This document shows, piece by piece, positions 41,983-53,818 of a stretch of 64,000 bases of DNA. The notes beneath the pieces are model-generated. The model saw nothing but the letters and a program-made list of their open reading frames with translations. It had not been told where the DNA came from and ran no database searches. A program made the position numbers and the translations under genes. Within the stretch, counting starts at the first letter, position 1. Every line of letters begins with the position of its first letter. This stretch comes from JBEKIK01 sp963845975. Lineage in GTDB: Bacteria > Planctomycetota > Planctomycetia > Pirellulales > Thermoguttaceae. Location: assembly GCA_963845975.1 (NCBI GenBank), contig CAWJUD010000001.1, positions 620,001 to 684,000 on the forward strand, written 5' to 3'.

Positions 41983-43310
41983 ATTGCTCGGAATGTAGAG
42001 ACGATTTTGCCGCCTTTCAGGAAGGTCTGTTGGATCCTGAGGCTAAAAGCCGGATCAACTCGCACCTGGCCGAATGCCCGGCCTGCCGGGCCGAATTCGA
42101 CGAGGTACGGCGTCTTGTGGTCCGTCTGACGCGCGCCGGGCCTGATGCGCCCGGGATTTCCTTGGAAACCCAGGTGATGGACCGGATCATTCACGAGCAG
42201 GCCCTAGTTATAAGGAGACTTCAGATGCGAAAACGAATTCGATTACTGGGAATTGGCGGGTTATTGACCGCGGCGGTGGCCTTGTTTTTCATATTAGGTT
42301 TTTGGGAAACACAACTGGATACAAGAGTCAAGGCCGCCGAGACTCTTGCCCAAGGCGCTAAGGCCATACCTAAGGTATCGACTATCCACCTGCAAGGCAA
42401 ACTGCGCACTCTGTCGCACGATAACTTTTCATATATTGACTCGAAACTGGACTTTGTTCCCATAGAAGTGTGGAAGCAGTTCGGGGAAACTACAAAATGG
42501 AGAGTTGAGAAAACGGGGCGTGTGGTTGTTATGGATGGCGTTTCTACAATTATGCTCATAAAACCCAATCACGCAGTTAAAATTTCTTCTCCGACCAACG
42601 GTGCATTCGATAGCGGCTGGTTACTTTCTTTGACAAATGTGCAGGACCTAATTAATGGAGAATTGCATACCGCTTTGGCCAAAGGCTGGGACATGAAACT
42701 GGCACACGAGGAATCCAATAGAGTGAAAAAACTTGTGGTTACTGTCGAAGCGAAAGCCGGCCAAGGCGTTGATGATTATCTGAAAAACACATTTATCGAC
42801 GAATCTGATACTCGCTGGGTATATCGTTTCGATGCGGAGACAAAGCAATTAGAAACCGTCCAAATTTATCTACACGAAAAAGACAAGGATGTATTGATAT
42901 TTGAAACAAATAATATTGATTACAACCAGCCGATTGATCCCGAGGTTTTTACGCTTGACTTGCCTAAAGATGTGATCTGGTCGAAAGAACCAACACTACT
43001 GCCGGATAATGAAAAGTATGCGAAAATGACGCCCAAAGAAGCTGCAACAGCATTCTTCGAGGCTTGTGCAAAGGAAAATTGGGATGAAGTGCAGAAATTT
43101 TGGGGGAGTGCCGCGGCAGATAAAAGTTTAAAAGAATATTTAGGCGGCTTGGAAGTAATCAGTATCGGTGAGCCGTTTCAGGCAAAGCCCTACCCCGGAT
43201 GGTTTGTGCCATATGAAATAAAGTTTAAAAATGGAGGAGTTCACAAGTACAATTTGGCTATAAGGAATGACAACCCAGCCAAACGTTACGTGGTTGATGG
43301 GGGAATATAA
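41979..43310 (+). CDS. Zinc-finger anti-sigma factor with large extracytoplasmic domain
   Basis: 443 residues. The N-terminal zinc-binding anti-sigma domain has MNCSECRDDFAAFQEGLLDP and NSHLAECPACRAEFDEV (HxxxCxxC). One transmembrane helix (IRLLGIGGLLTAAVALFFIL, ~87-107) leads to a ~330-residue outer domain with a LolA/DUF2092-like beta pattern (PKVSTIHLQGKLRTLSHDNF) and a C-terminal part (TPKEAATAFFEACAKENWDE) resembling an NTF2-like fold. It would hold the ECF sigma at the membrane until a signal reaches the outer domain. A strong terminator follows at 43359. Confidence 0.85.
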   Translation: MNCSECRDDFAAFQEGLLDPEAKSRINSHLAECPACRAEFDEVRRLVVRLTRAGPDAPGISLETQVMDRIIHEQALVIRRLQMRKRIRLLGIGGLLTAAVALFFILGFWETQLDTRVKAAETLAQGAKAIPKVSTIHLQGKLRTLSHDNFSYIDSKLDFVPIEVWKQFGETTKWRVEKTGRVVVMDGVSTIMLIKPNHAVKISSPTNGAFDSGWLLSLTNVQDLINGELHTALAKGWDMKLAHEESNRVKKLVVTVEAKAGQGVDDYLKNTFIDESDTRWVYRFDAETKQLETVQIYLHEKDKDVLIFETNNIDYNQPIDPEVFTLDLPKDVIWSKEPTLLPDNEKYAKMTPKEAATAFFEACAKENWDEVQKFWGSAAADKSLKEYLGGLEVISIGEPFQAKPYPGWFVPYEIKFKNGGVHKYNLAIRNDNPAKRYVVDGGI

Positions 43311-43358
43311 GGTGGCGATGGGCTGGAGGCTATAGAGTAGTCTCGAGTAGAAATTATG

Positions 43359-43406
43359 GGGGCTGGTCCGAATTTCCAAAATTTGGAAACGGAACCAGCC
43401 CCTTTA
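43359..43406 (+). terminator. Terminator of the sigma/anti-sigma operon
   Basis: GGGGCTGGT-CCG (43359-43370) pairs with CGG-AACCAGCCCC (43390-43402), with an inner TTTCCAAAATTTGGAAA helix, then TTTAT. A long intrinsic terminator 50 bases after the anti-sigma stop. Confidence 0.75.
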
Positions 43407-43601
43407 TCGTTTCTTGAAGGAAAACCCCGAATAATGCCGCCGCAATTGCAGTATTTACCTAAGTTTTACCTTCTCTTTACCTTGCAAATATAGTCTTGCA
43501 GGTTCAAGAGATAAAAAATTATATATAGGGATCTGCAATTAAAAGATGGATTTGGCCATTAAACTTGCTTAAAAAAACACCGCAAAAAGGAATACACAGA
43601 A

Positions 43602-44540
43602 ATGCAAACATTCAATGATACACTGACGAAGACAGTGCAATCGGACGTTGTTCCTGTTCCAAATCAAACTAGGGTTGAGCCGAATCCATGGCTCCCCGGT
43701 CGTAAACAGCGCTGGACCAACGGATTGGATTGGCCGGTGGTCTTGTGGATAGGCGTAGTGCATGCATGCGCACTGGCTGCGCCTTTTTTCTTCACCTGGA
43801 AGGCCTTGGGAATTTTTTTATTGTTGTCCTGGATCACCGGCGGGCTGGGCGTTTGTTTGGGCTATCACCGGCTGTTGGCGCACGGCAGTTTCCAGACGTA
43901 CCGTTTCATGCGCAGGTTGTTGGCCCTTTGCGGCGCATTGGCCGGCGAAGGCCCGCCGATCACCTGGGTGGCCGTGCATCGCAAACACCATCTCAACAGC
44001 GATGCAGAGGGCGATCCGCATTCGCCGCGCGACGGGGCCTGGTGGAGCCACGTGCTTTGGCTGTTTCCCCGCCCCCGCGACCCCGACTGGCAACAGATGA
44101 TCCACTTGTATGGACGAGACTTGTCGCAAGACCGCTTTATGCGATTGCTGGACAAGACATATCTGCTCTGGCACTTCGCCTTGGGAGCGCTGCTGCTTTT
44201 CGCCGGCTGGATAGGTTGGAATTTTTATACCGGCATGTCGTTTTTACTGTGGGGAACATTCTTGCGTCTAGTGTGGGTGATGCACGTCACGTGGCTGGTA
44301 AACTCCGCTTCGCATATTTGGGGCTATAAAAATTATGAGATCGACGACAACAGCCGCAATTTATGGTGGGTCGGGCTTCTGGCTTACGGAGAAGGCTGGC
44401 ACAATAACCATCATGCATTTCCCAGCAGTGCCCGGCATGGTCATCGCTGGTGGGAAATCGACATGACGTATATGGTGATCCGCTTGTTTGAGCGTTTGGG
44501 ATTGGCCTGGCATGTGATTCGCAAACGGAAGGCATTATGA
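43602..44540 (+). CDS. Membrane fatty acid desaturase (acyl-CoA delta-9 type)
   Basis: 312 residues with AAGGA before the ATG. The three histidine boxes that hold the di-iron centre are all present: HRLLAHGS, HRKHHL and EGWHNNHHAFPSSARHGHRW. Four hydrophobic segments (VVLWIGVVHACALAAPFFFT; LGIFLLLSWITGGLGVCLGY; FALGALLLFAGWIGWNFY; MSFLLWGTFLRLVWVMHVTW) fit the family. It introduces a cis double bond into acyl chains using O2 and an electron donor, adjusting membrane fluidity. It needs oxygen, so the host is at least microaerobic. Confidence 0.92.
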   Translation: MQTFNDTLTKTVQSDVVPVPNQTRVEPNPWLPGRKQRWTNGLDWPVVLWIGVVHACALAAPFFFTWKALGIFLLLSWITGGLGVCLGYHRLLAHGSFQTYRFMRRLLALCGALAGEGPPITWVAVHRKHHLNSDAEGDPHSPRDGAWWSHVLWLFPRPRDPDWQQMIHLYGRDLSQDRFMRLLDKTYLLWHFALGALLLFAGWIGWNFYTGMSFLLWGTFLRLVWVMHVTWLVNSASHIWGYKNYEIDDNSRNLWWVGLLAYGEGWHNNHHAFPSSARHGHRWWEIDMTYMVIRLFERLGLAWHVIRKRKAL

Positions 44541-44766
44541 AGTAAAAAAGTGGCAAAATGTCTGTAAATTCAGGGTGGGTTGTCACTAGTTCACAGACCG
44601 ATATAATAACAATACAAAGAGAAATTGATAGTACATGTGAGGTAATAGAACTCCCCCTAAGATTTATTGGGGAAAAAATACGTGTAATGACTTATTGGCC
44701 GTTGACACCTCTTTTTAGTCCTGATAGATTCAAGGTTTCGCCAGTTTAGGCAAAACTTTAACCCTC

Positions 44767-44888
44767 CAAAGATCAACAGGGGTCGGGTTCCCTTAAGGCT
44801 GTGTATGGCCAGCCCTTGGAACGCGACCCCTGTCGATCTGACAGCGAGACAGAACCCCCGCAAAGGGTGCATGTGTCGACGATCTTTG
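44767..44888. other. Structured inverted-repeat element, possible RNA
   Basis: CAAAGATC (44767-44774) and GATCTTTG (44881-44888) enclose a strong inner hairpin, CAGGGGTCG..GTTCC/GGAAC..CGACCCCTG (44777-44832), and a weaker one around CCCCCGCAAAGGGT. It lies 350 bases before 23S. It could be a small RNA, an rRNA leader structure or a MITE; it does not match SRP RNA, tmRNA or RNase P signatures that I know. Confidence 0.4.
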
Positions 44889-44944
44889 ACAATTTGGTTG
44901 TGGTAATGAAGTGGCATCTTAAATTTTGATCCGCGTGGAAGTTA

Positions 44945-44972
44945 TGTAAGACGATTTTCGAAATCGTCCTAC
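44945..44972. repeat. GACGATTTTCGAAATCGTC palindrome, copy 1
   Basis: TGTAAGACGATTTTCGAAAT then CGTCCTAC; an 8-bp stem GACGATTT/AAATCGTC. An identical copy is at 45036-45063. Confidence 0.65.
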
Positions 44973-45035
44973 TTTGCATTTTACGCGGTTCCGAGGCACT
45001 TAGATGACCAATGGTTGGACCAATTGGTTCATCCA

Positions 45036-45063
45036 TGTAAGACGATTTTCGAAATCGTCCTAC
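45036..45063. repeat. GACGATTTTCGAAATCGTC palindrome, copy 2
   Basis: Exact 28-base copy of 44945-44972, 91 bases away, about 170 bases before the 23S 5' end. Paired palindromes at an rRNA leader could be protein sites or repeat ends. Confidence 0.65.
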
Positions 45064-45236
45064 AAGGTCAAAGAGCGAACGTTACTAGGAATCGAAATGC
45101 AACGATTCCGATAGCGGGCCATGAACCGGCTTCACGTTTTGTCGAGGTCTGGGCAGTTTCAAGGGCTGGTCATTTTATTGACCGGTTAAATGTCCAGTAA
45201 ATTCTCAATGAAACTTATGGAGCGTTGGATTCATGT

Positions 45237-48158
<2,922 letters not shown>

Positions 48159-48194
48159 ATATGTATCCAACGCTCCTAATTGCCTACCCTCCCG

Positions 48195-48230
48195 TCCCCT
48201 CTCCCCGTGGGAGAGGGCCAGGGTGAGGGC
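48195..48230. repeat. CCCTCTCCC-GGGAGAGGG repeat
   Basis: GTCCCCTCTCCCCGTGGGAG then AGGGCCAGGGTGAGGGC, between 23S and 5S. Same family as 27683 and 48503. Confidence 0.7.
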
Positions 48231-48370
48231 TGATTTAGGAAGCCGCTTCATGCCACGATCATTTAAGTAGGTAGTAGATGGTAAGTTGTAGGTGGTTTTT
48301 TTCACTGCCCACCGCCCACTGCCCACTTAAAAATATAGTGCGTCGATCCTAACCGGTCGCCGCACTCCTT

Positions 48371-48477
48371 TCCGGTGACGATTTTCGAAAGGCCACACCC
48401 GTTCCCATTCCGAACACGGTAGTTAAGCTTTCGGAGCCGATGGTAGTGCCAAAAGCGCGAGAGTAGGTGTCGCCGGA
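48371..48477 (+). rRNA. rrf: 5S ribosomal RNA
   Basis: About 107 bases. Terminal helix TCCGGTGAC/GTCGCCGGA. Conserved ACACCCGTTCCCATTCCGAA and CGATGGTAGTGCC followed by GAGAGTAGGTG. It lies 212 bases after 23S and is followed directly by a seven-T run (48478-48484), its probable terminator. The 3' half is duplicated at 49287. Confidence 0.95.
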
Positions 48478-48502
48478 TTTTTTTGTTTCTTGTTCCTCTT
48501 AT

Positions 48503-48566
48503 CCCCTCTACCATTGGGAGAGGGTCAGGGTGAGGGCGATTCTTGGGAGAGGGTTAGGGTGAGGGC
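48503..48566. repeat. CCCTCTCCC-GGGAGAGGG repeat, tandem
   Basis: CCCCTCTACCATTGGGAGAG followed by GGTCAGGGTGAGGGCG and a second GGGAGAGGGTTAGGGTGAGGG. It lies just downstream of 5S; a degenerate copy follows the 5S fragment at 49360-49400. Confidence 0.65.
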
Positions 48567-48769
48567 ACAGAGGCTGAGTGAGGGCCGAAAGTACGTCAAT
48601 CTTATTGTTTATTGCAAATTGACAATTGCAAAATGAAAATTGCAAATTGAACAAGAAAATATCTTCCTGTAAAGCTGCGACGGGCACCAACCAAAGGTTG
48701 GTCGGTCGCGGGAGTTCTTCTTATTGCTGTGGGGATATGCTATAATAAAATAATTAAGGAGATGTTTTT

Positions 48770-49138
48770 ATGGGCTTGACCGTTCTTGAAATCCATGTGG
48801 GCAATCCGGCCAAACCCAAGATTACGCAGCCGGTGGAATTTCTTATCGATTCCGGGGCTATCTATTCGGTTGTTCCCGCGCCGATTTTGAAAAAATTAGG
48901 CATCAAACCAATCTCGGAACAATCGTTCCGCCTGGCCGACGGTTCGAAAATCATGCGCAAGAAGGGTGGGGCTTTTTTCAAGTACAAAGATCACGTCGGC
49001 GTGGCCGACGTAATCTTCGGCAAAAAAGGCGATCATACTCTCTTAGGCGCATTCACACTGGAAGCATTGGGTCTGGCCCTCGATCCGCTCAGACGCGAAC
49101 TAAAACCCCTGCCTATGATTCTGGCAAGTTCATTTTGA
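48770..49138 (+). CDS. Clan AA retropepsin-like aspartic protease
   Basis: 122 residues with AAGGAG 8 bases before the ATG. A single aspartic-protease lobe: the catalytic motif in PVEFLIDSGAIYSVVPAPIL (DSGA in place of DTG/DSG) and the second glycine motif in HTLLGAFTLEALGLALDP. Retropepsins act as homodimers, each giving one Asp. Small proteins of this kind are common in bacteria as solitary genes, often near toxin-antitoxin or mobile DNA, and their substrates are mostly unknown. It sits between the 5S gene and a truncated copy of 5S. Confidence 0.8.
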   Translation: MGLTVLEIHVGNPAKPKITQPVEFLIDSGAIYSVVPAPILKKLGIKPISEQSFRLADGSKIMRKKGGAFFKYKDHVGVADVIFGKKGDHTLLGAFTLEALGLALDPLRRELKPLPMILASSF

Positions 49139-49148
49139 GATAGAACTT

Positions 49149-49269
49149 AGAGCATCTAACAAAATGAAACAGAACGGTTATAAACCTTTAAAAGGATGCC
49201 AATTTTCCGAGGTTTTTACGTCACTGCTAGCAAGCTAGCAGTGGCACACGTCATTTTGTTAGAGGCTCT
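49149..49269. repeat. MITE-like element, 19-bp terminal inverted repeats
   Basis: AGAGCATCTAACAAAATGA (49149-49167) and TCATTTTGTTAGAGGCTCT (49251-49269) match at 18 of 19 positions. Inside, CACTGCTAGC-AA-GCTAGCAGTG (49222-49243) is a perfect hairpin. 121 bp, non-coding. It lies 10 bases after the protease stop. Confidence 0.75.
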
Positions 49270-49286
49270 TAAATTGATTTGCGATT

Positions 49287-49343
49287 CCGATGGTAGTGCC
49301 AAAAGCGCGAGAGTAGGTGTTGCCGGATTTTTTTATTTCTTGG
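49287..49343 (+). pseudogene. Truncated 5S rRNA 3' end with terminator
   Basis: CCGATGGTAGTGCCAAAAGC.. through GAGAGTAGGTGTTGCCGGA, the seven-T run and ATTTCTTGG repeat the end of the 5S gene and its flank (48437-48493) with few changes. The 5' half is missing. It forms a direct repeat of about 57 bases bracketing the protease gene. Confidence 0.85.
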
Positions 49344-49600
49344 TTCTCATTCCTTCGTCGGGTACCACGAAGTGGTAGGGAGAAGGTTATGGTGAGGGCT
49401 GCCGGCAGCAAAATCGCATCCGTTTATTGCAAATCGTAAATTGCAAATCATATCGGCGGAGTGGCACTGACAAAATGGGCTGAGAGTGTGTGCCGCCCAG
49501 CCGTATTGCAACCATACAAATCAATTCAAGTGAACATCTGGGCTTAGTGACTGTGACCCTAGCATCGGTGATAACGTTCAAATTTATGCGCACATTGAAA

Positions 49601-49674
49601 GGCAGTCCTTGGTTTGGTAGGAAGGATTTTGAGTTTGTAACAAATCTATTCCTAACCCAAACGAAAGGACTGCC
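49601..49674 (+). repeat. Inverted-repeat leader of IS256-type element
   Basis: GGCAGTCCTTGGTTTGG-TAGGAA pairs with TTCCTAACCCAAACGAAAGGACTGCC immediately before the transposase ATG. Probably the left end of the element folded on itself, sequestering the start codon region. Confidence 0.55.
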
Positions 49675-50298
49675 ATGAGTAGTTTAGCAGAAAAAGCGGA
49701 TTGTGAGAAGTTTGCGGGATTGTTGAAGGTGAACGAGGAGGAGGTAACGAACTACCTGGGCAATTTAGTGCGGGACTCGGTGGAGGCGACGCTGAACACG
49801 ATGTTGGAGGCCGAGGCGGACGCATTGACCAAGGCCAGGCGTTACGAGCGTAGCCCGGAGCGGGTGGACACGCGGGCTGGGCACTATGATCGAAAACTTT
49901 TGACCAAGGCGGGCGAGGTGACGTTGCAGATGCCGCGGCTAAGGCATTTGCCGTTTGAGACGGAGATCATCGAGCGATACCGCCGCCGGGAGTCGTCGGT
50001 GGAAGAGGAGGCTGAACAAGATGCTACCAACGAAATCAATGGCGAAGGGGGCAGCAACGTCTTCTATCTCGGCATTGGCACAGCAGGCCACAAGGACTGC
50101 AAGGGCAACGACGAAGGAGGCCAAGGCTTGGTGATGAGCATCTACAGCCACGATGTTTACACAATTGCCGACTACCAACAACATATCATCGACATTTTCT
50201 ACACGGCTAAGGCGGCGCAGGCCGACGGCGCAGATGTTAGTCGTGCCAAGTTTCAAATCACGAGGGTCCGCGAAGTAGTAAATCCCATCAATCTCTAG
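49675..50298 (+). pseudogene. IS256-family transposase, truncated and fused to other sequence
   Basis: The first ~113 residues are the N-terminal part of a mutator-type (IS256) transposase: LLKVNEEEVTNYLGNLVRDS, RYERSPERVDTRAGHYDRKL, EVTLQMPRLRHLPFETEIIE and RYRRRESSVEE, where the full enzyme would go on to its DDE core. Instead, near 50013, the frame enters unrelated sequence (GEGGSNVFYLGIGTAGHKDC, SHDVYTIADYQQHIIDIFYT) to a stop at 50298. That tail may be the C-terminus of an older gene in operon with the LRR gene 8 bases downstream. The transposase cannot be active. Confidence 0.75.
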
Positions 50299-50306
50299 GA
50301 GCAATA

Positions 50307-51391
50307 ATGATGAGCTTCACGAAAATGTATACTAGGTTGCTTTCGTCAATCTCCATCTTTACGACAATAACTACCATGCTCTACTTCGATTCATCAGCAT
50401 TTGGACAGGACGACCCCGAACATGCAAAGACCATTGCAAGGTTTAAGGACCGAAGAGTTGTAGTCGGCGTTGATGAACAGAGTCCCGGCAAGCCCGTGAT
50501 TTCATTAGAATTTACGTCTACGGCTACGGATGCCGATCTACAAGACATAAGTAAGTTTACTCAACTCCGCAAACTATATGTGGGAGATTTGAGGGTCACG
50601 GACGCAGGAATAAAACACTTTAAGGAGTTAAAACAACTCCAGGATCTGACCCTCTGGGGCACCCAAGTGACTGACAATGTCCTGAAATCTCTTGAAGAAT
50701 TAAACGGCCTAAGAAGACTGAACCTGATCCATACAGAGGTGACAGATGCAGGATTGAAACACATTGCGGCGCTGACCAACTTGCAGGCATTGTACTTAGG
50801 AGAGAAAATCACGGATGCGGGCTTGGAGCATCTGAGAGGACTAAAGCAACTTCTAGAGCTACGGCTTTCTAATACGCAGATGTCAGACGCTGGATTGTAC
50901 CAACTGACAAAACTGGTACCGCAACTCCAAGAATTGCGACTTTGGGATTCCAAGATTACAGATGTAGGCCTGGAGCACCTGAAAGACTTAGAGAATCTCC
51001 AAATACTTTATCTTAACCTCTGCCCTAAAATTACAATCATAGGATTCCAATACCTATCGGATTTGAAGCAACTTCGAGAGCTGAACCTAGATGGAACTCC
51101 CGTTGACGATGCAAAATTGGAGCATTTAAGAGGCTTGACTAACCTCCAATCTTTATTTGTAGGCGACTCATCAGTGACAGACACTGGTCTGAAATATCTC
51201 GAAGGCTTGACCAACCTCCAATCCTTAGACTTGCACCGCGCAAGGTCACGGACGCTGGCCTGGAACATCTCAATAGTCTCGGAAAACTGCGGTTCCTGAA
51301 CCTGATAGAAACGAAAGTTACTGATGATGGCGTGCAGAGGCTCAAAAAATCGCTGCCACATTGTCGTATTGCATCTGGGAGCAAGCTGTAA
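50307..51391 (+). CDS. Secreted leucine-rich-repeat protein, one frameshift
   Basis: About 360 residues if repaired, with TAGGAG before the ATG. After an N-terminal signal (LLSSISIFTTITTMLYFDSS) come roughly ten 23-24-residue repeats of the pattern LxxLxLxxTxVTDAGLxHLxG, typical of planctomycete LRR proteins; they form a curved binding surface. At about 51240 one A is missing (CGC-GCA-AGG for CGC-GCA-AAG-GTC). The corrected frame continues KVTDAGLEHLNSLGKLRFLN and ends at 51391; the uncorrected one ends at 51299. The ligand is unknown. Confidence 0.8.
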
Positions 51392-51751
51392 CACAAGCTC
51401 GCAGCAAGATTGTACAGAGCAATGATTATGATTCTTCGATCGATATACTTCCCATACTTGCTGGCGGTGTTGGCTATTGCGTTCGCGATAGATTTCGACT
51501 CGTTCGGTTTCGCACAGTCGATACCCGAAACAGATCGCATCCGGCAGATCGACAGCATGATCGACGCAATGGTGTAAACAACGCTCGAAAACCGTGGCGC
51601 GGAGGGGGACCTGCGTAACGGTCGAAAAACGTGGCGCTCTTAACCAAACTCGCGAAAGGGTAAGCAAGACTTGTAGCGGTATAACCGTTACAAGTCTCAC
51701 CCCTCGCGAGGTAACAGAGAGTGTACACGAACATGGAATTCTGGAGTGAAG

Positions 51752-53701
51752 TGTCACGGGGCGCGTTTATTTGGTTCTCCCGCAAAGTTGATGAAAGTAA
51801 ATTGGAATTATTTGCTAAACTGAAGATTCATGAATAGTTGGTTTATTTTGGTCTTACTATCAATCCTTTAAGACAAAAATATAGGGGGTGACATGCCTGA
51901 TACTCCTTCAACATGCGAACAAAAATCTCTGCCGTAAAAGATCGAACTTTGCCCGGCCGAACATCTGTCGCTTGATCAATTTAAGGCGGTTGACTTGTCC
52001 CTCGGTTTGTCCGTTGCTCCACGGGAGGCTCAGTGATGCTTTCACTGCCGGTAAATCATTGCCCAGACCTTGTGCAAAATGCCGCAACTCGACAGGCACA
52101 TCGGAAGAACAACTCAAGTCGCGCCAAGCGTCTAGGTCCTCTACTTTTCGCTCTTTCACCATCTCCACGAACAGTTGAGCAAGATCCCTTACTTTTGCCA
52201 AGGGACGGCACTGCTCAATCAGCGAGGTAAGGAAGGCATGTTCTTCGGTTGTCAAAGCAGACGACTTTTTCAGCAGCAACCACGACACGCGACGCGATGA
52301 AGGGCGCTTCATCGCTTCCCGTAGCTGGTAGTTTGTCTGCCCTGATACCGCAGCAAGATCCCTGCTTTGACGACGCCAGTGGGCGACACGGCGACGAACC
52401 ATATGGTAGGAACCATGGAAACCTCTTTGTTTTAACTCTCGAAAAAGTTGTGCGGCCTTATGGCACCCCTCATGCCACCGTTGGCGTAGGAATCGAAGAA
52501 AGGAGTCCGTTCCACTCCGATATCGGCGGTATGCGCGCTCGGGGAATTCGCCAGCCGAGATCCACTTTCGGACTGTGCCTCGATGAATCCCGGTCTGTCG
52601 AGCAATCTCCCGCTGAGTAATGCCTTGCCGGTGTAATTCCATTGCCTGTTCATATTGTTTTCTTCGCCTCTCCCATCGTGCTTCTTTTAATTGATCGGCA
52701 CGAGTTGGTCTTGCAGAAGCTGAATTAAGATTGGCGTTTGACACGACTTTGACTACTTCGTGGGGCGGAGTTTTATGCTGCCAAGCGGCAGCCTGCGCGG
52801 CAGCCTTAATCTTTTGGCCATACCGCTCAGCTAACCGTAGCAGCGATTCGCGAAGGTTGTGTAACAAATGCCAGCGATCGGCCACTTGGATTGCGTGAGG
52901 GGCACCAGTCGTTGCACCCTTAATATAGAAGTCGCCGCGATCACGGCTAATAATCTCGACACCCGGATGATCAGTCAGCCATTGGCGGAAGGCCTCGGCG
53001 GAACGTTCTGGTAGGAGGTCTACCGGACGATGAAGTTCCAGATCGCAAAGAATGGTCCCGTATCGTTGACCGCGTAGAAATGCCCAATCATCAACTCCCA
53101 ATACCCGAGGCGTAATCATGGGAGACATGGGGGTTCGTCGAACAATATGAAGTAATGTATCGGGGCTTGCTATCATTCCTAGTCGGCAGGCAAGACGGGT
53201 GCCGGCTTCTCCGCCGCAAACCAAGCCGATATGCCGCAAGGCGGCAGTCAATCTACATGTTTTATGTGCATATACCTGAGTGATATCTGGCATGCGTTCG
53301 GCGAAAATCCTGCGCGGGCAGGCGGGATTGTCACAAAAGAATCGCCGAATGCGACATCGTAGCCGCACGGGAATACCCTGCCAAGGCAAATCAGCAAGAC
53401 GACGTTCATAATGGCTATGTATGCGGCTAGCGAGTTGGCTGCACAATGGACAATGCGCCGTGGTTAGCGCACTGCTGACATGAATGACCACCAAATTTGG
53501 AAATAATGAAATCTTTTCACATTCCCATGCTGGTGAAATGATGGGCGGGAAGGAAATAAGCATGGCAGCCTCCCTGCAAAAGGATTGGCCACCCAGCTTT
53601 GTTAGTACATATGAATTCTATCCACATAGCCCATGCTAGCTTTGCCTTCAAAATCGTTTCATCAACTTTGCGGGAGAACCGAATTTACGCGCCCCGTGAC
53701 A
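51752..53701. mobile_element. ISL3-type insertion sequence, about 1.95 kb
   Basis: Long terminal inverted repeats flank the transposase gene. Left, 51752-51796: TGTCACGGGGCGCGT..GGTTCTCCCGCAAAGTTGATGAAA. Right, 53658-53701, is its reverse complement with a few differences. TGGAATTC lies just outside both ends. The single transposase is intact, so the element may be recently active. Whether the outermost ~20 bases are element or target is not certain. Confidence 0.8.
51908..53563 (-). CDS. ISL3-family transposase
   Basis: 551 residues with GGGAGG before the ATG. An N-terminal zinc-finger pair (HCPLCSQLASRIHSHYERRL, FFCDNPACPRRIF) is followed by the DDE core: GVDDWAFLRGQRYGTILCDL, VADRWHLLHNLRESL and a C-terminal GQTEGQVNRLKLIKRQMFGR with the catalytic Glu. 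Between them is a helix-turn-helix (QGITQREIARQTGIHRGTVR). All parts of the ISL3 pattern are present and unbroken. It moves the element that surrounds it. Confidence 0.93.
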   Translation of the reverse strand: MLISFPPIISPAWECEKISLFPNLVVIHVSSALTTAHCPLCSQLASRIHSHYERRLADLPWQGIPVRLRCRIRRFFCDNPACPRRIFAERMPDITQVYAHKTCRLTAALRHIGLVCGGEAGTRLACRLGMIASPDTLLHIVRRTPMSPMITPRVLGVDDWAFLRGQRYGTILCDLELHRPVDLLPERSAEAFRQWLTDHPGVEIISRDRGDFYIKGATTGAPHAIQVADRWHLLHNLRESLLRLAERYGQKIKAAAQAAAWQHKTPPHEVVKVVSNANLNSASARPTRADQLKEARWERRRKQYEQAMELHRQGITQREIARQTGIHRGTVRKWISAGEFPERAYRRYRSGTDSFLRFLRQRWHEGCHKAAQLFRELKQRGFHGSYHMVRRRVAHWRRQSRDLAAVSGQTNYQLREAMKRPSSRRVSWLLLKKSSALTTEEHAFLTSLIEQCRPLAKVRDLAQLFVEMVKERKVEDLDAWRDLSCSSDVPVELRHFAQGLGNDLPAVKASLSLPWSNGQTEGQVNRLKLIKRQMFGRAKFDLLRQRFLFAC

Positions 53702-53818
53702 TTTGGAATTCCACAAATAATTTGCTTGATGTTTTAACGAAGCTGAGGTAACTGTCTGTCCTAATGGGTCTCGGAGGTCGCGGCCCGCAAGAATTCCCAA
53801 TATGAAAGGACATGACAG

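Larger units (their letters stand above)
44541..45236. other. 23S rRNA upstream region
   Basis: About 700 bases between the desaturase and the 23S gene, with no 16S gene. It holds a 122-base inverted-repeat structure (44767-44888) and two identical palindromes (44945 and 45036). The rRNA promoter must be here; no confident -35/-10 pair was picked out. Confidence 0.6.

Noticed and set aside
44541..45236. A 16S rRNA gene or spacer tRNA upstream of 23S
   Set aside because: No conserved 16S segments or cloverleaf were found; the region is repeats and AT-rich DNA.
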